From Brochothrix campestris (lineage in GTDB: Bacteria; Bacillota; Bacilli; Lactobacillales; Listeriaceae), in assembly GCF_046058945.1 (NCBI RefSeq), contig NZ_CP175511.1:2232001-2296000 (forward strand): 64,000 bases of DNA. Reading direction: 5' to 3'. The notes below the pieces were generated by a model. That model saw only the letters and a program-made list of their open reading frames with translations. It made no database searches and was not told the DNA's origin. Positions within the stretch are counted from its first letter, which is position 1; every line of letters begins with the position of its first letter. The translations under genes and the position numbers were made by a program. Below, piece by piece: positions 35,873 through 43,744 of this stretch.

Positions 35873-36865
35873 CTATTTAATGCTTTTTTGTAAAGCTGTG
35901 AGGTTGTTCTCCATCACTTTAATGTAATCCAAATCAGACGCTTGTTGTTCCTCGCTTAACCCTTCAAGCGGACTTAGTTCAACTGTCTTCGCACCTGTTT
36001 CGGTCGCCAATGTTTCAGCCAATTTCGGTGATGTTAAGGCTTCAAAATAAATAATGTTGATTTTGTTCGCTTTAACAAAGGTTTTGATTTTGGCCATTTC
36101 CTTTGGCGATGGTTCAGCATCGGGTGATAAACCTGCAATCGGCAATTGCTTAATTCCATAACGATTAGCTAAATAACCAAAGGCGGCATGGGATGTTACA
36201 AATGTTTTTTGCGATACATGAGCAAACGCATCTGTATACTGTTGATCTAGTATTGCCAATTTTTGTTGGTATGTCTCGGCATTCTCTTGATAAGTTGTTG
36301 CGTTTTTTTCATCGTGTTGAGCAATTCCCTCAGCAATCGTTTTAACTTGTTGTTGTGCTAACACTGGATCCAACCACACATGAGGATTTTTATCCGCATC
36401 TGTTTCTGCCTTATGGTCATGTGTTTCTCCATCTTCATGGTCGTGCGCTTCTTCATCTGCGTGCTCGTGACTATGTGCCGCTTCTTCTGCAGCAGTAAAA
36501 TCTTTGAGCGTAATCCCCTTACTTGCATCAATCACAGTTGTCTTAGTCGTATCGATGTTTTCGATTACTTTTGGTACCCACGTTTCAAAGTACGCACTAT
36601 TATAGACAAAAACATCAGCTTCCGTGATGGTTGCAATATCTTTAGCTGACGGTTCATAATCATGCGGCTCCACACCCGCTTCGATTAAAAGACTCACTTC
36701 ACCTTTAGCACCAACAACTTGCTTTGTGAAATCATACATCGGATAAAAGGTCGTTACCACTTTTAATTTACTGTTCGTTGTTGCTTCGTTCGTTGTTCCA
36801 CATCCTGCTAATATTAATACAACTGTAACGATGATAGCTAACAACGTCGTTTGCTTTTGTTTCAT
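35873..36865 (-). CDS. znuA: Zinc ABC transporter binding lipoprotein (ZnuA/AdcA type)
   Basis: A 330-residue zinc-binding lipoprotein, lipid Cys22 in LILAGCG. Conserved ligands are His68 (VEPHDYEPS) and His162 (NPHVWLDP) plus a later His (TSHAAFGY). A His/Asp/Glu-rich loop (about 131-151) is typical of zinc rather than manganese carriers. No permease or ATPase gene is nearby, so it must use a transporter encoded elsewhere. It starts 20 bp after the zinc-free rpsN paralog and shares its Zur-controlled promoter. Confidence 0.93.
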   Translation of the reverse strand: MKQKQTTLLAIIVTVVLILAGCGTTNEATTNSKLKVVTTFYPMYDFTKQVVGAKGEVSLLIEAGVEPHDYEPSAKDIATITEADVFVYNSAYFETWVPKVIENIDTTKTTVIDASKGITLKDFTAAEEAAHSHEHADEEAHDHEDGETHDHKAETDADKNPHVWLDPVLAQQQVKTIAEGIAQHDEKNATTYQENAETYQQKLAILDQQYTDAFAHVSQKTFVTSHAAFGYLANRYGIKQLPIAGLSPDAEPSPKEMAKIKTFVKANKINIIYFEALTSPKLAETLATETGAKTVELSPLEGLSEEQQASDLDYIKVMENNLTALQKSIK

Positions 36866-36885
36866 TTTTTTACCTCCTCAATTAA

Positions 36886-37158
36886 TTACCAACTTGCTTT
36901 TGTGATACCAGGTATTTGTCCCTGATGCGCTAACGTTCTGAATGTGATGCGTGACATTGCAAAGTCATTCATATAGCCACGAGGTCGCCCCGTCACCCGA
37001 CAGCGTTTTTTATAACGGACAGGTGAAGCATCCCGGGGCAGCTTTCTTAGCCCCTCATAATCGTTACGTTCTTTTAAAATCTGTCGCTGTGCTGCATAAC
37101 GTGAGATGAGTTCAGCTTGTTTTGCGGCTTTAGTTAGCTTCGCTTTTGTTGCGATAAT
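36886..37158 (-). CDS. rpsN2: Zinc-independent ribosomal protein S14 paralog, non-canonical start
   Basis: The frame encodes IIATKAKLTKAAKQAELI...VTGRPRGYMNDFAMSR...HQGQIPGITKASW. This is the 89-residue S14 form without the CxxC pairs of the zinc-binding form. No ATG, GTG or TTG lies in frame before it: a TAA stands just upstream of AAGGAG, then TGGTTT, ATT, ATC, GCA. Translation must begin at ATT 37158 (six bases after AAGGAG) or ATC 37155; ATC aligns with Met1 of relatives. It replaces zinc-bound S14 under zinc starvation in B. subtilis. Two Zur boxes precede it and znuA follows. Confidence 0.88.
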   Translation of the reverse strand: MIATKAKLTKAAKQAELISRYAAQRQILKERNDYEGLRKLPRDASPVRYKKRCRVTGRPRGYMNDFAMSRITFRTLAHQGQIPGITKASW

Positions 37159-37176
37159 AAACCACTCCTTTTATTA

Positions 37177-37199
37177 TAAATCAAAACGATTACGTTTTA
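37177..37199. promoter_or_regulatory. Zur box 1 (leader of rpsN2)
   Basis: TAAATCAAAAC-G-ATTACGTTTTA fits the Bacillus Zur palindrome TAAATCGTAATnATTACGATTTA well on the right half and weakly on the left. It lies just before the ribosome site. Confidence 0.6.
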
Positions 37200-37245
37200 C
37201 AGTCTGGAACTTAACTTTTCCACCTTTTGTTAACGCCTTCTTCTG

Positions 37246-37268
37246 TAAATCGTAATGGTTACGTTTTA
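37246..37268. promoter_or_regulatory. Zur box 2 (at the transcription start of rpsN2-znuA)
   Basis: TAAATCGTAAT-G-GTTACGTTTTA has a perfect left half and two mismatches on the right. It begins right after the -10 element, where a bound repressor would block RNA polymerase. Confidence 0.85.
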
Positions 37269-37269
37269 A

Positions 37270-37298
37270 AGTATAACGTATTAATTTCTAAAAGGCAA
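37270..37298 (-). promoter_or_regulatory. Sigma-A promoter of rpsN2-znuA
   Basis: TTGCCT (37298-37293), 17-base spacer, TATACT (37275-37270). It yields a ~100-base leader. Confidence 0.82.
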
Positions 37299-37447
37299 CA
37301 ACTGAATTGCTCCTGTTTCAATACTCAGCTATCCGCTCTATATCTTTACGTCTATTTTAGCTACTCACTGATGAACAAAAAACTCACAAACGGCCTTAAC
37401 AAAGACTGTTTGCAAGAAAGATCGTTCCTATTAAAGGCTCATTGCCA

Positions 37448-39097
37448 TCATTTTTTTCGAATGCGTTGAATCAACCATACAAGCATCGTCATAAATAACA
37501 CCACAATCGCCATCGCTGTAATCGCCATCGTTTGAAAAATACTGTTGTTAAAGGCGATTGAACCGGCTGCACTCGTAAAACCAATGAAAAGTCCCGCTGT
37601 CAAAATACTAAATGCCAACAGCGCAATACCGAAAATTAGCATGTAGGCGATTTTTTCAACGCGCTGTAGCAAGTGGTCATCCATATTCATTTCCATCTTA
37701 ACGCTCGGCTTACCTTCTTGAAATTGATTGATAACTTCATTGATAACCACTGGTAGTTTACGCGCAGCTTGCCATAGCAGATGTCCATTACTTTTCATTC
37801 TCTTAGTCATTTTCGTAGGGTTAAATTGTTGTTTAACGACAATTGGAATCGTTTTGCGAATAATTAAGGACATATTTAAGTCAGGCGTTAACATTGTTAA
37901 GGTGTCTTGTAATTTTAAGACTGCCTGCCCTATTTGCAAAAACTCAAAGGGAATTTCAATTGTGTAAGAACGCGCAATTTGGAGCACATCTTGAATCAAC
38001 AAACCGTAATTCAACTGACTCATATCGACTTGTAAATAGCGGGCCATCATCCGTTCAATATCTTTTTCAAAGGCGTGGCGATTAATCGTTTTGCTTGCAT
38101 CTAAGCTCATCATCGCAAACGAAAAACTAACGGCATCACGGTTGGAGGCTGCGATAATTAGATCCATCAAGAGACGGTTGAGACGCTCATTCAGTTGACC
38201 AACATTACCAAAATCAAGCATTCCTAACACATTGTTTGCAAGCAGTTTAAAATTACCTGGATGCGGATCAGCATGAAATAAACCATGCTCAAACAATTGC
38301 ATCGTTAACGCTTCACAAATTGTGGTTGATAGCTGTTCTTTTTCAGCCGTACTCAAACTAGAGAGCGTCTCCGAGCTTAGCTCCTCCCCTTCAATCCGTT
38401 CTTGAATAAGTAAGTCGGAAGTCGCGTGTTGTACCGCCACTGCTGGAATATACAATTGGGGGTGATGATTATTTTCACGCATTGTTGTCATCACCTGCGC
38501 CTCATGTTTAAAATCAAGCTCTGTCATTAAACTGCGCGAAAAATCACGTACAAGGGCAGACACTTGTAGTTCACGTGCATAACGGGAATTCTTTTCAGCA
38601 ATCCGTGCGAGTTCTGTTAACGTTTCAATGTCATGCCTTACTTGTCGCTCAATCTGCGGTCGTCGCACTTTTAAAGCGACAGCTGTTCCGTCTTTTAAAC
38701 GCGCCCCATGCACCTGACCAATCGATGCGGCACCCAACGGTGTTGGTTCAATTTCACTAAATAAACGCATATAGTCGCCACCAACACTTTTATTAATCAA
38801 AGGCTTAATCTCAGAAAATGCTATCGGTGTGACGTTTTTTTGCAGTTTTTTCAATTCATGAATTAAGGGTGCTGGCAATTGCTCCGAACGAGTCGACAAA
38901 AACTGACCGAGCTTAACAAAGGTTGGCCCTAATTCTTCTAAGGCAGCAGTAAACGCAACACTTTTATTGATTGCTTTTGTTGTTTTTTTACTCGAACGTT
39001 TAATCAACCCTAGCTGTTGCAAGTAGCTTGCACAGCCATGTTTGGCAAACACTGCAATGATTTCAGGCCCACGTAACAACGGTCGTAATTTTACCAT
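37448..39097 (-). CDS. UbiB/ABC1-family atypical kinase
   Basis: A 549-residue membrane-associated protein-kinase-like protein. ATG 39097 follows AGAAGG by seven bases. Family signatures: KxGQ motif FVKLGQFLSTR, Ala-rich loop LGAASIGQVHGARL, HADPHPGNF and DFG in MLDFGNVG. Two C-terminal membrane helices (IAYMLIFGIALLAFSILTAGL; MAITAMAIVVLFMTMLVWLI). Relatives support quinone or lipid metabolism; the client here is unknown. Confidence 0.92.
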   Translation of the reverse strand: MVKLRPLLRGPEIIAVFAKHGCASYLQQLGLIKRSSKKTTKAINKSVAFTAALEELGPTFVKLGQFLSTRSEQLPAPLIHELKKLQKNVTPIAFSEIKPLINKSVGGDYMRLFSEIEPTPLGAASIGQVHGARLKDGTAVALKVRRPQIERQVRHDIETLTELARIAEKNSRYARELQVSALVRDFSRSLMTELDFKHEAQVMTTMRENNHHPQLYIPAVAVQHATSDLLIQERIEGEELSSETLSSLSTAEKEQLSTTICEALTMQLFEHGLFHADPHPGNFKLLANNVLGMLDFGNVGQLNERLNRLLMDLIIAASNRDAVSFSFAMMSLDASKTINRHAFEKDIERMMARYLQVDMSQLNYGLLIQDVLQIARSYTIEIPFEFLQIGQAVLKLQDTLTMLTPDLNMSLIIRKTIPIVVKQQFNPTKMTKRMKSNGHLLWQAARKLPVVINEVINQFQEGKPSVKMEMNMDDHLLQRVEKIAYMLIFGIALLAFSILTAGLFIGFTSAAGSIAFNNSIFQTMAITAMAIVVLFMTMLVWLIQRIRKK

Positions 39098-39270
39098 GCT
39101 CACACCTTCTCTTCTTTTCTCACGCTTTCTACTCCTCTTATCATACCCCATTCAACAACAAACGGTCACATGATGTCCCTCTATCTGAAAAAAATGACAT
39201 GACCATCTGACAACATTTTGTTATATTTAAGCCGTACTAACAAATTCAAATTACCCTGAGGAGGTCTATT

Positions 39271-39810
39271 ATGACAAAATATCGCTTTACGACTCAACGG
39301 CTCGTTTTACTTGCACTTTTAATTGCGTTACAGATTATTTTTTCACGATTCTTAGCACTTGAATTAGATTTTATCCGTGTTAGTTTTGTTTTTTTACCAT
39401 TAATCTTAATCGGTGCTTATTTCCCCCCACTTATTGCCGGCATTGCCTGCGCACTCGCAGATACTGTTGGTGTTTTACTCTATTCAAAAGGCGTCGCCTT
39501 TTTTCCGGGGTATCCACTCACAACGTTTCTAAGCGGTTTTGTCTACAGTCTCTTTTTATATAATAAACCGAAGCAATTATGGCGTATTATTATTTCACAT
39601 GTCCTCGTCTTTGTCTTCCTCAATTCTGTCCTCAATACGTATTGGCTTTCTATCGTACTTGATAAAGCTGCCTTAGCCTTATTCCCCATTCGTTTTGTTA
39701 AAAATATGGTTGTACTTGTCATTGCAATTATTGTCAGTCTTTTCTTTTTACGAAACAAAACCATCACCACCTTACTCACTCGCTTAACGACTCCCCACTT
39801 CAAACGATAA
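39271..39810 (+). CDS. folT: Folate ECF transporter S component (FolT-like)
   Basis: A 179-residue protein with about six membrane helices; LVLLALLIALQIIFSRFLAL, FFPGYPLTTFLSGFVYSLFL and LNTYWLSIVL match the folate-specific ECF S-component family. It would capture folate and use the shared EcfAA'T module encoded elsewhere. AGGAGG precedes the ATG. No THF riboswitch fold is evident in the short upstream region. Confidence 0.87.
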   Translation: MTKYRFTTQRLVLLALLIALQIIFSRFLALELDFIRVSFVFLPLILIGAYFPPLIAGIACALADTVGVLLYSKGVAFFPGYPLTTFLSGFVYSLFLYNKPKQLWRIIISHVLVFVFLNSVLNTYWLSIVLDKAALALFPIRFVKNMVVLVIAIIVSLFFLRNKTITTLLTRLTTPHFKR

Positions 39811-39877
39811 AACAGTTTACTTGCAGTGCATAAAAATGTAAAATGTATGTATAAAATACATTTTACGGGAGCTAATT

Positions 39878-40999
39878 ATGAAATTAGAACGTTTTGGAGT
39901 CGAAGATTGGATGAATGTTTATGAGACACAGTGCGAAATCAACATTGCGGAATCTTGTGTTGAAGCTTTAACAACTGAAGAATTACTCGATTTAGCTGGG
40001 AATAAGACGGAAGCGATTGAAACAATCTTAAAAATGAAACTCACTTATGGTGATATTTTTGGCAGTACGGCTTTGCGCAATGAAATCGCAAAACTTTACA
40101 CCAATGTTCAGCCCGAACAAATTACGCTTGAACACGGAGGTATCGGCGCGAATCATCTTGTGCTTGAAACATTGATTGAACCAGGCGATCACATTGTCTC
40201 TGTCATGCCCAACTACCAGCAACATTACTCGCTGCCACAATCTTATGGTGCAATTGTCGATTTTTTACCACTGACACCTGAACAAAATTATGCACCCGAT
40301 TTAGTGGCGCTCGAACACTTATTAACACCCGCAACGAAACTGATTGCGATTAACAATCCGAACAATCCCACTGGCGCTTTAATGGACGAAGCACAACTAC
40401 TGGAGTTAATCGCGTTGGCTCGTAAATACGACGCCTATATTTTAGCTGATGAGGTATATCGTGGCCTAACCTTAACGGGCGCGAACTTCACACCTTCCAT
40501 TTCTGATCTATACGAAAAAGGTATTAGCACAAGTAGCATGTCAAAAACTTTTTCATTACCTGGGCTTCGTATCGGTTGGATAATTAGTCCACTTACGCTC
40601 GTACCGGAATTGAACAACCACCGTGATTACAGCACGATTAGTTGTGGTATGATTGACGACTATTTAGCAACGCTTGCCTTACAAAACAAAGATAAAATCA
40701 TTGCCCGTAATTTAGCAATTGTTAAAAAAAACAGCCACTATTTGGCAGACTGGGTCACGCATGAACCACACATCTCTTATGTGCAACCCAAATCTGGTCC
40801 GATTGCACTCCTCCATTATGACATGCCTATCGCCTCCACAACGCTTTGCCGCCAATTACAAACAGAGACTGGTGTCTTTTTAGTTCCAGGCTCTGTGATG
40901 GGCTGTGAGGGCGGTTTAAGAATCGGTTACGCGAACGACTTCGCTACCTTAGAAGAAGGATTAGCACGTTTCAGTCGTTTTTTACGCCAATTCGACTAA
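39878..40999 (+). CDS. PLP-dependent class I/II aminotransferase
   Basis: A 373-residue fold-type I enzyme: NNPNNPTGALM, ILADEVYRGL with the pyridine-binding Asp, SSMSKTFSLPGLRIGW with the Schiff-base Lys, and a C-terminal RIGYAND arginine site. It resembles the aminotransferase-like group that includes capreomycidine synthase. GGGAGC precedes the ATG. Substrate unknown. Its 3' end faces a SAM-riboswitch-controlled small gene only three bases away, so that transcript can overlap it in antisense. Confidence 0.88.
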   Translation: MKLERFGVEDWMNVYETQCEINIAESCVEALTTEELLDLAGNKTEAIETILKMKLTYGDIFGSTALRNEIAKLYTNVQPEQITLEHGGIGANHLVLETLIEPGDHIVSVMPNYQQHYSLPQSYGAIVDFLPLTPEQNYAPDLVALEHLLTPATKLIAINNPNNPTGALMDEAQLLELIALARKYDAYILADEVYRGLTLTGANFTPSISDLYEKGISTSSMSKTFSLPGLRIGWIISPLTLVPELNNHRDYSTISCGMIDDYLATLALQNKDKIIARNLAIVKKNSHYLADWVTHEPHISYVQPKSGPIALLHYDMPIASTTLCRQLQTETGVFLVPGSVMGCEGGLRIGYANDFATLEEGLARFSRFLRQFD

Positions 41000-41002
41000 T
41001 CG

Positions 41003-41161
41003 TTAGCCTTGTTGCTGTAAAACTTGTTCAAGTTTTGCTATTTCAGCATAAAGTGCTACAATTTTTCGCTCGATTCGACTAGCTTCACGACGCTTTGATT
41101 CAGCTAAAATAACACCTAAGGTCACTGCTTCTTCACTTGCTTGTTTAAATGTAGTCCCCAT
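41003..41161 (-). CDS. 52-residue helical protein controlled by a SAM riboswitch
   Basis: ATG 41161 follows GAGGGAGGGA by five bases. The peptide runs MGTTFKQASEEAVTLGVILA and then a charged helix ending IAKLEQVLQQQG, probably coiled coil, without Cys, signal or membrane segment. It is the only gene downstream of the riboswitch terminator, 27 bases away. Not recognised. It could be a regulator or adaptor in methionine or SAM metabolism, or a by-product of an antisense transcript. Confidence 0.75.
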   Translation of the reverse strand: MGTTFKQASEEAVTLGVILAESKRREASRIERKIVALYAEIAKLEQVLQQQG

Positions 41162-41188
41162 GTTTATCCCTCCCTCTTAAAACAAAAA

Positions 41189-41214
41189 ACACCCTTCGCT
41201 ACACAGAAGGGTGT
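41189..41214 (-). terminator. Riboswitch terminator
   Basis: Perfect stem ACACCCTTC / GAAGGGTGT, leftward tail TTTTTTGTTTT. It lies between the SAM aptamer and the small gene. It also carries T residues rightwards and could end the aminotransferase transcript. Confidence 0.93.
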
Positions 41215-41224
41215 TTTTCGTCTA

Positions 41225-41319
41225 CTCATCTGCCAAGCATTTGCTTGTAGGATTTAGCACCGTGCATTTGCCGGTTGCTGAGACTTCATCGGGCCATACC
41301 CTCCATCTCTCTTGATAAG
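41225..41319 (-). promoter_or_regulatory. SAM-I (S-box) riboswitch aptamer
   Basis: On the minus strand: CTTATCAAGAGAG, then GGCCCGATGAAG, CAGCAACC, GCACGGTGCTAAATCC and GCTTGGCAGATGAG, the full set of conserved S-box segments in order. P1 pairs CTTATC with GATGAG. A terminator follows, so SAM should switch transcription off. Confidence 0.95.
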
Positions 41320-41349
41320 TTATGCAATTGTTAGTTGTACTCAGTCGAC

Positions 41350-41607
41350 CTAAATGTAGTTACGTCGTGAGGTCATTGTTAATAAGAACGATAGTAACAC
41401 AACGAAGAACAAAGCGCCAATAATTGTTGGTACCACCATTGTCTGACCAATGATTGGACCCCAGTAGCCAAACAAACCTTCACCGACAAACGCACCGGTT
41501 AAACCAGCCACCACATTCGTTAACCAACTCGCTGGAATTTTATGATACATCACTGCTCCGGCCACTAAACCAATAATTGCGCCAATTAAAAGTGTCATTT
41601 CAATCAT
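41350..41607 (-). CDS. GlsB/YeaQ/YmgE-family small membrane protein
   Basis: An 85-residue protein with three hydrophobic segments and glycine-rich helices (IGAIIGLVAGAVM; VAGLTGAFVGEGLFG). This is the transglycosylase-associated-protein family, often stress-induced. The true start may be ATG 41598 (MTLLIGAIIG, as in relatives). It lies directly upstream of the SAM riboswitch on the same strand, but no terminator is seen between, so read-through into the aptamer is possible. Confidence 0.85.
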   Translation of the reverse strand: MIEMTLLIGAIIGLVAGAVMYHKIPASWLTNVVAGLTGAFVGEGLFGYWGPIIGQTMVVPTIIGALFFVVLLSFLLTMTSRRNYI

Positions 41608-41767
41608 CCCTTCCTCTTTATCTCTGTCTTTACTTTACCCTTCTATTTTACTACAAAACATATTTTTGTCCAATTTGTGAACATTTTTATTCAATCTTTT
41701 TTTGTGCATTTTCTAATATGCTATGTTAAATTAAAAACATTATTTAAAGAAAGAAGGCGTGTTCCAC

Positions 41768-42370
41768 ATGAAACATATTTTTCAACCGGGGGCGGAAAAA
41801 GAACCCACCTTTATTTTATTACATGGTACCGGAGGAGACGAAGCAGATTTACTCCAAATTGGGCAAGCAATCAATCCACACGCATCGCTTCTTGGCATTA
41901 AAGGCAATATTTTAGAACAAGGACTGCCACGCTTTTTCAAACGCCTCGCCGAAGGTTTATTTGACGAAGAAGATCTCCGTTTCCGTACAACCGAGTTGTT
42001 TAACTTTATCAACGAAGCTGCTACTACATATCACTTTGACGTTGCCAATAGCTACCTTATCGGTTATTCAAACGGAGCCAACATTGCTGGTAGCCTCTTG
42101 CTCACCTACGGCGATGTCTTTGCCGGAGCGATGCTCTTACATCCAATGGTACCTATGCGTAAAAGTCACTATCCTCGCTTAACAAACACGCCGATTTTCA
42201 TTAGTGCTGGGCGCAACGACAATATGTGTACCCCGGCTGAGACAGATGAGTTAATTGCCATCTTCGAAACGAGTGATAGCGAGGTTACCGGTTTTTGGCA
42301 CGATTTCGGTCACCGCCTCATTGCCGACGAAGTTAATGAAGCAAAACGCTGGTACACCTCACTGCGTTAA
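41768..42370 (+). CDS. Alpha/beta hydrolase, carboxylesterase type (MhqD/YodD-like)
   Basis: A 200-residue hydrolase: oxyanion motif LLHGTGGDEADL, nucleophile Ser in GYSNGANIA, acid Asp in SAGRNDNMCTP, and His in FGHRLIADE. It is likely an esterase or thioesterase; relatives are linked to quinone resistance. ATG 41768 lies ten bases after AGAAGG; a GTG at 41759 sits too close to that site. Confidence 0.85.
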   Translation: MKHIFQPGAEKEPTFILLHGTGGDEADLLQIGQAINPHASLLGIKGNILEQGLPRFFKRLAEGLFDEEDLRFRTTELFNFINEAATTYHFDVANSYLIGYSNGANIAGSLLLTYGDVFAGAMLLHPMVPMRKSHYPRLTNTPIFISAGRNDNMCTPAETDELIAIFETSDSEVTGFWHDFGHRLIADEVNEAKRWYTSLR

Positions 42371-42392
42371 TGGTAAGAAAGGTGGCTCGGTT

Positions 42393-42824
42393 TTGCGTCA
42401 GCTCATCAAAGGACTCTTCACTCTCACATTGTTTCTTCTAACTATTTTTCTATTCAGTGGTTTAATCGTCTATCCATTACTGGCGATTACGCTGTTGCAA
42501 GCTTATCTAACGACTTTTTTGACACCGATCAGTGCTTCACCGTTTTTTGTACCCTTGCTCCTTGTTTGTCTATTACTCGTGACTGCTGTAATTATCCAAC
42601 AGTATCAAAAAACCAAATGGGTGTTGCTACTAATCGGAGTGGCAATCGCCATGGTTGTGCTTACACAGTTTACAGAGCAGCTGTTGCTGTTGTTGCTGTA
42701 TCTTGCCATCCTTCGGGAAAAATGGCTAGGCCAGTTAGTTGATTTCCCGTTAGTTTTCCCGCTCCTACTCGGTGGAATCGGCTGCTTACTCTTATTCTCT
42801 AAATCAAAAAACACCCATCCTTAG
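42393..42824 (+). CDS. Hydrophobic membrane protein, unknown
   Basis: 143 residues from TTG 42393, which lies seven bases after AGGTGG; longer frames in this phase lack a ribosome site. About four membrane helices (TLTLFLLTIFLFSGLIVY; FVPLLLVCLLLVTAVII; VLLLIGVAIAMVVL; FPLLLGGIGCLLLF). Follows the esterase gene by 22 bp and ends inside a terminator. Family not recognised. Confidence 0.65.
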   Translation: MRQLIKGLFTLTLFLLTIFLFSGLIVYPLLAITLLQAYLTTFLTPISASPFFVPLLLVCLLLVTAVIIQQYQKTKWVLLLIGVAIAMVVLTQFTEQLLLLLLYLAILREKWLGQLVDFPLVFPLLLGGIGCLLLFSKSKNTHP

Positions 42825-42840
42825 TAGCGGATGGGTGTTT
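42809..42840. terminator. Bidirectional terminator
   Basis: Stem AAACACCCATCC / GGATGGGTGTTT between convergent genes. The stop codon of the membrane-protein gene is in the loop. Confidence 0.88.
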
Positions 42841-42845
42841 CAATT

Positions 42846-43538
42846 TTAATGATGTTTTTGTTCCTCTTGTTCACGATATAACTCCATCTTACGTTTAAAC
42901 AATTCACCATTTGATGGTGGTGTATATGTAATAGCATTAGCACCGGCTTCAATTGTTTCAACAATTGATTCTGGTGTTTTTCCTCCAGTCGCAATAATTG
43001 GTAAATCAGGGAATTGTTGACGAATACGACGGACGATTTGAGCCGTCTTAGCGCCACCACTCACATTAACAATCTTTATGCCTAAATCCAACTTTGCCTG
43101 TACATCGGTATGCTCTGATACAATCGTCAAAACGAGTGGAATATCAATGAAATCCAAAATCCGTTTAATTGTTTTATCAGGTGTCGGTGCGTTAACGACA
43201 GCGGCAATCGCGCCCTCAGCTTCTGCTGATAAGCCAATATTAACCGAACGTTTACCGTTTGTTAAACCGCCGCCAATCCCTGCTAACACGGGGATATCGG
43301 CCACTTGACAGATGGCATCAATAATCGTCGGATGTGGCGTGAATGGGTAGATTGCAATTACCGCATCCGCGTTACAATTTTTAATAATCGCAATATCGGT
43401 ACTAAAGATAATCCCTTTTATCAATTTCCCAAAGATACGAATGCCACTTGCTTGTTGGATTTCAAGCGGCAAACGGATAATATCTTGGCGTAATGTACTT
43501 GTTAACTCTGGTATAACCTGCTCTTTTTTATTTGTCAT
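42846..43538 (-). CDS. TIM-barrel protein, unknown enzyme
   Basis: A 230-residue protein with an alternating beta/alpha pattern and glycine-rich phosphate-binding-type loops (VLAGIGGGLTNGKRS; IIATGGKTPESIVETIEAGA). It resembles the ribulose-phosphate-binding barrel group (NanE, ThiE, IGPS) but lacks a diagnostic active site I can name. Stands alone with its own terminator. Confidence 0.65.
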   Translation of the reverse strand: MTNKKEQVIPELTSTLRQDIIRLPLEIQQASGIRIFGKLIKGIIFSTDIAIIKNCNADAVIAIYPFTPHPTIIDAICQVADIPVLAGIGGGLTNGKRSVNIGLSAEAEGAIAAVVNAPTPDKTIKRILDFIDIPLVLTIVSEHTDVQAKLDLGIKIVNVSGGAKTAQIVRRIRQQFPDLPIIATGGKTPESIVETIEAGANAITYTPPSNGELFKRKMELYREQEEQKHH

Positions 43539-43695
43539 TATTTTCCCCTCACTTACAACAGATTCTCATCTGTGTCGTAAAATCCCTTATCTGTAAACAA
43601 CGTTCCACTAACCGATTGATGTAAACGGTTAAACAGTTTGTTTCGCTCAGTTTAACGAATATCCTCTTCATTTGTCAACAATTGCACCAAAAATA

Positions 43696-43726
43696 AAAAA
43701 CCTTCCATCCTTAATAGATGAAAGGT
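43696..43726 (-). terminator. Terminator of brnQ
   Basis: Stem AAACCTT.CCATC / GATG.AAAGGTTT, leftward tail TTATTTTTGG. Confidence 0.85.
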
Positions 43727-43744
43727 TTTTCATTAATACACTTT

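Noticed and set aside
37227..37469. 80-residue rightward frame across the rpsN2 promoter
   Set aside because: It covers the promoter and a Zur box, has no ribosome site and no family resemblance.
39178..39270. THF riboswitch upstream of folT
   Set aside because: The region is short and lacks the conserved THF aptamer segments.
42821..43060. 79-residue leftward frame inside the TIM-barrel gene
   Set aside because: It is a shifted frame of a well-supported gene.
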